Assembly: GCA_964473505.1 (NCBI GenBank)
Contig: CAYYPG010000018.1
Location: forward strand, 1 to 27,362
DNA length: 27,362 nucleotides
Reading direction: 5' to 3'
Source of the DNA: JAOABV01 sp964473505
Lineage (GTDB): Bacteria > Hydrothermota > Tepidihabitantia > Tepidihabitantales > CAIPLT01
Positions 23,638 through 27,362 of the stretch are shown in pieces. Both the position numbers and the translations under genes were made by a program. Within the stretch, counting starts at the first letter, position 1, and the number at the start of each line of letters is the position of its first letter. The notes beneath the pieces were generated by a model. It worked only from the letters and a program-made list of their open reading frames with translations. It was not told the origin of the DNA and made no database searches.

Positions 23638-23961
23638 TTAGGGTTGTTCTAAAATACTCTTGATGAATAATAATTCTTTTTGAACCCGTAAGAGAATTTC
23701 TTGAATTTTTCTTTTCGGCTCGGGTTCGGAACTTGTAGTTAATTTGCGTCTAATACCCGAGAGAGTGAGTTTTTCGTGATTGCGAAGATGTTTTATCAAT
23801 AAAATCTTTTCAATATCTTCTTCAGAGAAGATTCTTCGACCTGCGGAATTCTTGTCTAAGGTAATCTTAAATTGCTTCACCCAGAATTTTAAGGTTGGCA
23901 CCGAGATCTTAGTGCGATTAGCTACTTGTTTGAAAGTATAATACTTTTTATCTGACTTCAT
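23638..23961 (-). CDS. MerR-like DNA-binding regulator
   Basis: 107 residues with an N-terminal winged helix-turn-helix: YYTFKQVANRTKISVPTLKFW (about 7-27; read as YYTFKQVANRTKISV then PTLKFW) and RRIFSEEDIEKILLIKHL. A helical C-terminal tail (about 75-105) could dimerise. No metal or effector-binding cysteines are present, so the ligand is unknown. It follows plsY-gpsA on the same strand but is separated by a hairpin terminator and has its own AAAGGAG before the ATG. Confidence 0.88.
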   Translation of the reverse strand: MKSDKKYYTFKQVANRTKISVPTLKFWVKQFKITLDKNSAGRRIFSEEDIEKILLIKHLRNHEKLTLSGIRRKLTTSSEPEPKRKIQEILLRVQKELLFIKSILEQP

Positions 23962-23977
23962 ATGACTCCTTTAATAA

Positions 23978-24022
23978 GAAAAAACACCGTAAAGCAAATA
24001 ATTTTGTTTTAGGGTGTTTTTC
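23978..24022 (-). terminator. Terminator or attenuator between gpsA and the MerR-like gene
   Basis: Stem AAAAACACC (23980-23988) with GGTGTTTTT (24013-24021), with an extra inner pairing of TAAA/TTTA and CAAA/TTTG. The ends are A/T-rich, so it works as an intrinsic terminator in either direction; gpsA ends only 16 bases away. Confidence 0.75.
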
Positions 24023-24037
24023 ATTCTAAATTGGTAT

Positions 24038-25054
24038 TTAATCAGATTCGGATTTTAATGGTCGGCTCATTAACCGAGCAATACTTTCTTTGATGATAGT
24101 CGTAAGCGGTATATCTTTAGATGGTTGAGATAAAATGGTGAATATTTCATTTATAACTGGAAGTTCTAAGTGCAATTTAGTGGATAGATTTTTTACTGAG
24201 GTTGTGGTAGCGACACCCTCAGCAACGCCGGTTAAAGAAGAGAGGAGTGAAGCGAGGGGGACACCTTGTGCAAGTTTTTCGCCGAAATTGCGATTACGAG
24301 AGAGCGATGAATATGATGTTACGATTAAATCACCAATCCCGGCAAGTCCAGCAAAGGTCATAGGATTAGCATTCAGCACAATGCCTAAGCGGGTCATTTC
24401 GGCTAAGCCCCGCGTTAAAAGCGCCGCCTTAGCATTTTCGCCTAATTGCAGACCATCACAAATTCCTGCAGCAATCGCAATCACATTTTTTATTGCACCA
24501 CCTAATTCAGCACCCACCACATCCGACTGAGTATAAATCCGCAAATTATCATAAGAAAATAGTTGTTGAATTCGAATTGCGACCTCTTGATGATTTGAGG
24601 CCACTACTAAAGAAGCCGGTAATCCTAAAGCAATTTCATAGGGAATACCCGGACCAGTGAGAACTGCAATTTTCGCCTCTGAAAAAAACTCCTTTATAAT
24701 TTCCGACATCCGTTTATAAGTTTTATTTTCAATACCCTTAATGGCACTTACCCAAACAACTCGATTATCAATCCGAACCGAAAAGAACCTCGTGAGTACA
24801 CTCCGCAAAGTTTGAGAGGGAACTGCCAGAACAATAATTTCGGGTGATTCTAAAGCATCTTCTAAATTGGTAGTTATGGTAATATCAGGAGGAAGAGTAA
24901 TGTTGGCCGGAAGCTCAGATAGAGTTCTTTGTTTAGTTAATTTTTCATAGCGTTCGGCAGATGCTTCCCACATTATAACTTTGTGGTTCTTACGATTTAA
25001 AATAAGTGCTAAAGTTACGGCCCAACGGCCAGCACCAATAAACGATATGTTCAT
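24038..25054 (-). CDS. gpsA: Glycerol-3-phosphate dehydrogenase [NAD(P)+]
   Basis: Makes sn-glycerol 3-phosphate from dihydroxyacetone phosphate for phospholipid synthesis. 338 residues. NAD(P) binding: ISFIGAGRWAVTLA (3-16; the usual GxGxWG is GAGRWA). Catalytic-domain markers: SAIKGIE (about 103-109), GPGIPYEIALGLPASLVVAS region (about 138-157), GAELGGAIKNVIAIAAGICDG (about 182-202; read as GAELGGAIKNV then IAIAAGICDG) with the catalytic Lys, and LAGIGDLIVT. Its start overlaps the plsY stop by one base (TAATG), so the two genes are translationally coupled. Confidence 0.96.
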   Translation of the reverse strand: MNISFIGAGRWAVTLALILNRKNHKVIMWEASAERYEKLTKQRTLSELPANITLPPDITITTNLEDALESPEIIVLAVPSQTLRSVLTRFFSVRIDNRVVWVSAIKGIENKTYKRMSEIIKEFFSEAKIAVLTGPGIPYEIALGLPASLVVASNHQEVAIRIQQLFSYDNLRIYTQSDVVGAELGGAIKNVIAIAAGICDGLQLGENAKAALLTRGLAEMTRLGIVLNANPMTFAGLAGIGDLIVTSYSSLSRNRNFGEKLAQGVPLASLLSSLTGVAEGVATTTSVKNLSTKLHLELPVINEIFTILSQPSKDIPLTTIIKESIARLMSRPLKSESD

Positions 25055-25683
25055 TATTGTATCTTCTTGCGAAAAGAAAATTTGGGTTCGGTTTTATTAA
25101 GCAGACGCTGAAGATTAGATCGATGACTAATAATAATCAATAAAGAGATAATAATAATGCTGAAAAGAAGTATTTGGTTATCTGAATAGAAGATTAATAC
25201 GATAATGGGTAGAGATACCGCAAAACCGATTGATGCTAATGAAACATAGGAGAAAGGAGTCAAGATAACGATAAATATTATGATACCGATTAATAAGATT
25301 AACGGTTTTAAGGCAAGAAGAGCACCGATGGTCGTCGCAACACCTTTGCCACCTTTAAAATGCAAAAAGGGAGTGAAAATGTGTCCTAAGATTGTACCTA
25401 AAGCAACAATTGAAGGTATCAATGCTAAATTATGGGCAAAGTAAGTTGGTAAAAAGCCTTTTGCCATGTCTAAAATTAAAACCGGAATTGCATATAAAGG
25501 ACCTAAGGTGCGATAAACATTAGTAAACCCGATATTTTTGCTACCAAAATTACGAATATCAATTCTCTTCAAACGACTAATAAGATATCCAAAAGGAATG
25601 CTGCCGATTAAATAACCGATGACTAATGATGCAAAATATATTGGGAAACCGCTACTAAAAGGAAAAAGAACAATTAGAGACAT
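25054..25683 (-). CDS. plsY: Glycerol-3-phosphate acyltransferase PlsY
   Basis: Membrane enzyme that acylates glycerol 3-phosphate using acyl phosphate, the step after GpsA. The three PlsY motifs are present: GSIPFGYL, GSKNIGFTNVYRTLG and HFKGGKGVAT. Several transmembrane helices span the 209 residues. I choose ATG 25683; an upstream TTG at 25701 (six residues more) is possible but neither has a clear ribosome-binding site. An acyl-phosphate-producing PlsX is not in the window. Confidence 0.95.
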   Translation of the reverse strand: MSLIVLFPFSSGFPIYFASLVIGYLIGSIPFGYLISRLKRIDIRNFGSKNIGFTNVYRTLGPLYAIPVLILDMAKGFLPTYFAHNLALIPSIVALGTILGHIFTPFLHFKGGKGVATTIGALLALKPLILLIGIIIFIVILTPFSYVSLASIGFAVSLPIIVLIFYSDNQILLFSIIIISLLIIISHRSNLQRLLNKTEPKFSFRKKIQ

Positions 25684-25754
25684 GGTCGGATGCTGTTTCA
25701 AATATGCATTTAGCTGTAAGAATTAAATAACATTAGATGATTCATATTGCTTTT

Positions 25755-25783
25755 AGAATAATTAAAACTATACTATTTGTCAA
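25755..25783 (-). promoter_or_regulatory. Probable plsY-gpsA promoter
   Basis: Minus strand TTGACA (plus 25778-25783), 17 bases, TATTCT (25755-25760; 4 of 6). Leader of about 65 bases to ATG 25683. Confidence 0.5.
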
Positions 25784-25996
25784 TGCTATTTGCAATAATG
25801 GTTAATCTAATATATACGAAATTACTTCTAAGGTTGAATTGTAAATGATTATGGGTGAAAAATTGTTAAATGGAATTGGTATGGTTACTTGAGAAGTTGA
25901 TGGGTGAGTTTATTATTTATTATGCTATAAGTTAGAAATACAGCAAGATTACTAAGACTAACTGGTTTGGGAAATCTATATTGAAAAAGAGAGTGA

Positions 25997-27103
25997 TTAG
26001 GCTTTACGACTTTTAATACCAAATTCGACCATTTCGCGTAAAGCGCGTGGGTCAAAAGCATTGGCTAAGGCGGTATCAAAAGTAATTTTGCCCGCACGAT
26101 AATGCTCTGCCAGTGCCATGTCAAAGGTACAACTACCTTCAGAAATACTGGAATGGATGGCAGATTGAAGATGTTCGATTTTTCTTTCGCGGATAAGATT
26201 TCTTACTGCTGGTGTAGCAACCATAATTTCAAAAGTTCCGATTCGGCCTCGACCGGTAGCACGTGGCAAGAGTCGTTGAGCAAATATTGCCAAAAGTGAA
26301 ATGGAAAATTGAATTCGAATCTGGTCCCGAATTTCCGGCGGAAAAACATCGATGAACCGGGTGACGGTTTCAGCTGCATTGGTGGTATGTAGTGTACCAA
26401 TTACTAAGTGTCCGGATTCTGCCGCCCAAATTGTTGCTTCAGCCGTAGCAACGTCTCTAATTTCAGCAACTAAAATCACATTGGGATTGGAGCGTAATCC
26501 TTTCATTATGGCTTCACGGAAAGAAGGAACATCAACACCAACCTCTCTTTGCGTGATTAGACCCTTTTTGTGTTGATGAATGAACTCTATCGGGTCTTCA
26601 ATCGTAAGTACATGACGTGGACTTTCTAAGATATAATCAACAAAAGTTGCTTGAGTCGTAGTTTTTCCCGAACCGGTTGGCCCAGTTACCAAAATTAAGC
26701 CATGAGGACGGTCAAGCAGTGTTTTTATCCGCGGAATTTGATGCGGTAAAAACCCAATCTCTTCAAATGGTAAAATTTTATTAGGAATCAGCCGAAGGGC
26801 TAAACCATAGTATCCCTTTTGGCGATAAATTGCAACCCGAAATCGCGCAAGGTCTTTGTAATTTAAGGCAAAATCCGCACCGCCATCTTCAGTAATAAGG
26901 TCCCTTAAGTGCGGGACAGTTTTTATGGCTAGGTCTTTGAATCGTTCGGTGATTTCCGGAGTTAAAACTTCTTTTCTTTCCATAGGATGAAGAATGCCAT
27001 CAATACGCAGAGTTGGTGGTCGTCCGACAGTTAAATGGAGGTCAGAAGCATTACGCCGAATACACTCTTCTAATAATTCATCAAAGTAATTAATATCGCT
27101 CAT
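25997..27103 (-). CDS. pilT: Type IV pilus retraction ATPase
   Basis: Hexameric ATPase that powers pilus retraction. 368 residues. Walker A GPTGSGKT (141-148), Walker B region VILVAEIRD (209-217; PilT usually has VGEMRD), Asp box TIEDPIEF (167-174), His box GHLVIGTLHTTNAAETV (231-247). The N-terminal part (DLHLTVGRPP...RIDG, about 21-35) is typical of PilT. The core pilus block is more than 6 kb away; PilB and PilC are not in the window. PilT versus a PilU-type paralogue cannot be decided from sequence alone. Confidence 0.93.
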   Translation of the reverse strand: MSDINYFDELLEECIRRNASDLHLTVGRPPTLRIDGILHPMERKEVLTPEITERFKDLAIKTVPHLRDLITEDGGADFALNYKDLARFRVAIYRQKGYYGLALRLIPNKILPFEEIGFLPHQIPRIKTLLDRPHGLILVTGPTGSGKTTTQATFVDYILESPRHVLTIEDPIEFIHQHKKGLITQREVGVDVPSFREAIMKGLRSNPNVILVAEIRDVATAEATIWAAESGHLVIGTLHTTNAAETVTRFIDVFPPEIRDQIRIQFSISLLAIFAQRLLPRATGRGRIGTFEIMVATPAVRNLIRERKIEHLQSAIHSSISEGSCTFDMALAEHYRAGKITFDTALANAFDPRALREMVEFGIKSRKA

Positions 27104-27151
27104 AGAATTTATTTTCCATTAATAAAAATTTCACTAAATATTTATAAATAT

Positions 27152-27180
27152 ATTGTATAATATAACTAGAAGGATGTCAA
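27152..27180 (-). promoter_or_regulatory. pilT promoter
   Basis: Minus strand TTGACA (plus 27175-27180), 17 bases, TACAAT (27152-27157). Leader of about 42 bases. Confidence 0.7.
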
Positions 27181-27202
27181 GGATATAATGTAAAAGAACT
27201 TT

Positions 27203-27302
27203 GACAAAGTCGATATTGTTTCAAAAGGCACGAAACGCTGAAGCATAATTGTTGTTTTTTCTTATGGGTTTGGGTGTCTCTTGAGCATTTTTCAGAGTTC
27301 TC
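27203..27302 (-). repeat. Promoter-upstream repeat, family B, copy 2 (pilT)
   Basis: Same 100-bp length as 4204-4303 and highly similar, with identical GAAGCATAATTGTTG and CTTGAGCATTTTTCAGAGTT. Begins 22 bases beyond the pilT -35 box, as the gyrA copy begins 21 bases beyond its own. Confidence 0.85.
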
Positions 27303-27307
27303 AATGT

Positions 27308-27347
27308 AATATGTCCAACACATACTATACAGTTTATGAAATTTAAT
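27308..27347 (+). repeat. Dispersed repeat, family C, copy 2
   Basis: Matches 21709-21747 in the same orientation (plus strand) at about 33 positions. It abuts the family B copy and may continue past the window end. Confidence 0.6.
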
Positions 27348-27362
27348 TATAATGGTTACGTG

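Overview
The window is AT-rich, gene-dense bacterial chromosome from a Gram-negative-type (two-membrane) anaerobe. A secretin, type IV pilus assembly proteins and a prepilin peptidase argue for an outer membrane. A four-subunit cytosolic group 3b-type [NiFe] hydrogenase argues for anaerobic, fermentative or H2-linked metabolism. EF-P with a TAKMG-type tip loop, a GyrA with Ile83/Glu87 and gene-poor spacers full of degenerate repeats fit an uncultivated candidate phylum (something like WOR-3/Stahlbacteria). That placement is a guess; no rRNA or tRNA gene was seen.

Layout. 142-714: efp (+). 776-1282: dCMP deaminase-like gene (-). 1527-3953: gyrA (-). 3954-5369: a 1.4 kb spacer with divergent promoters for gyrA and the hydrogenase, two dispersed repeat families and an outer-membrane-protein-like relic. 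5370-9456: hydB-hydG-hydD-hydA-like operon (+). 9457-10401: repeat-bearing spacer ending in a strong promoter. 10402-19208: one co-directional type IV pilus/type II secretion-like block: three related pseudopilins of increasing length, small ORFs, a PilM-PilN fusion, PilO, two tandem PilP-like paralogues, a PilQ-like secretin and a prepilin peptidase. 19247-21606 (-): GYD protein, FMN-dependent flavoprotein, unknown membrane protein and DUF3795 protein. 21607-22616: non-coding spacer with a 12-bp palindromic tandem array. 22617-23366 (-): slipin/SPFH protein. 23638-25683 (-): plsY-gpsA, a terminator, and a MerR-like regulator. 25997-27103 (-): pilT, followed by part of another promoter-linked repeat.

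How the genes work together. The hydrogenase genes supply every subunit needed to move electrons between H2 and NAD(P)(H): catalytic NiFe large subunit, FeS small subunit, FeS beta subunit and flavin/2Fe-2S gamma subunit. No maturation genes lie here. The pilus block supplies the secretin, the inner-membrane alignment complex, candidate pilins and the processing peptidase. The retraction ATPase lies separately at the far end, and the assembly ATPase PilB and platform PilC are outside the window. PlsY and GpsA are consecutive steps of phospholipid synthesis.

The most unusual signals are a conserved module just upstream of the gyrA, hydrogenase and pilT promoters in the same orientation relative to each promoter, the covalent PilM-PilN fusion that tethers the PilN INLLP-like peptide to PilM, and the pseudopilin series with extra C-terminal beta-domains.
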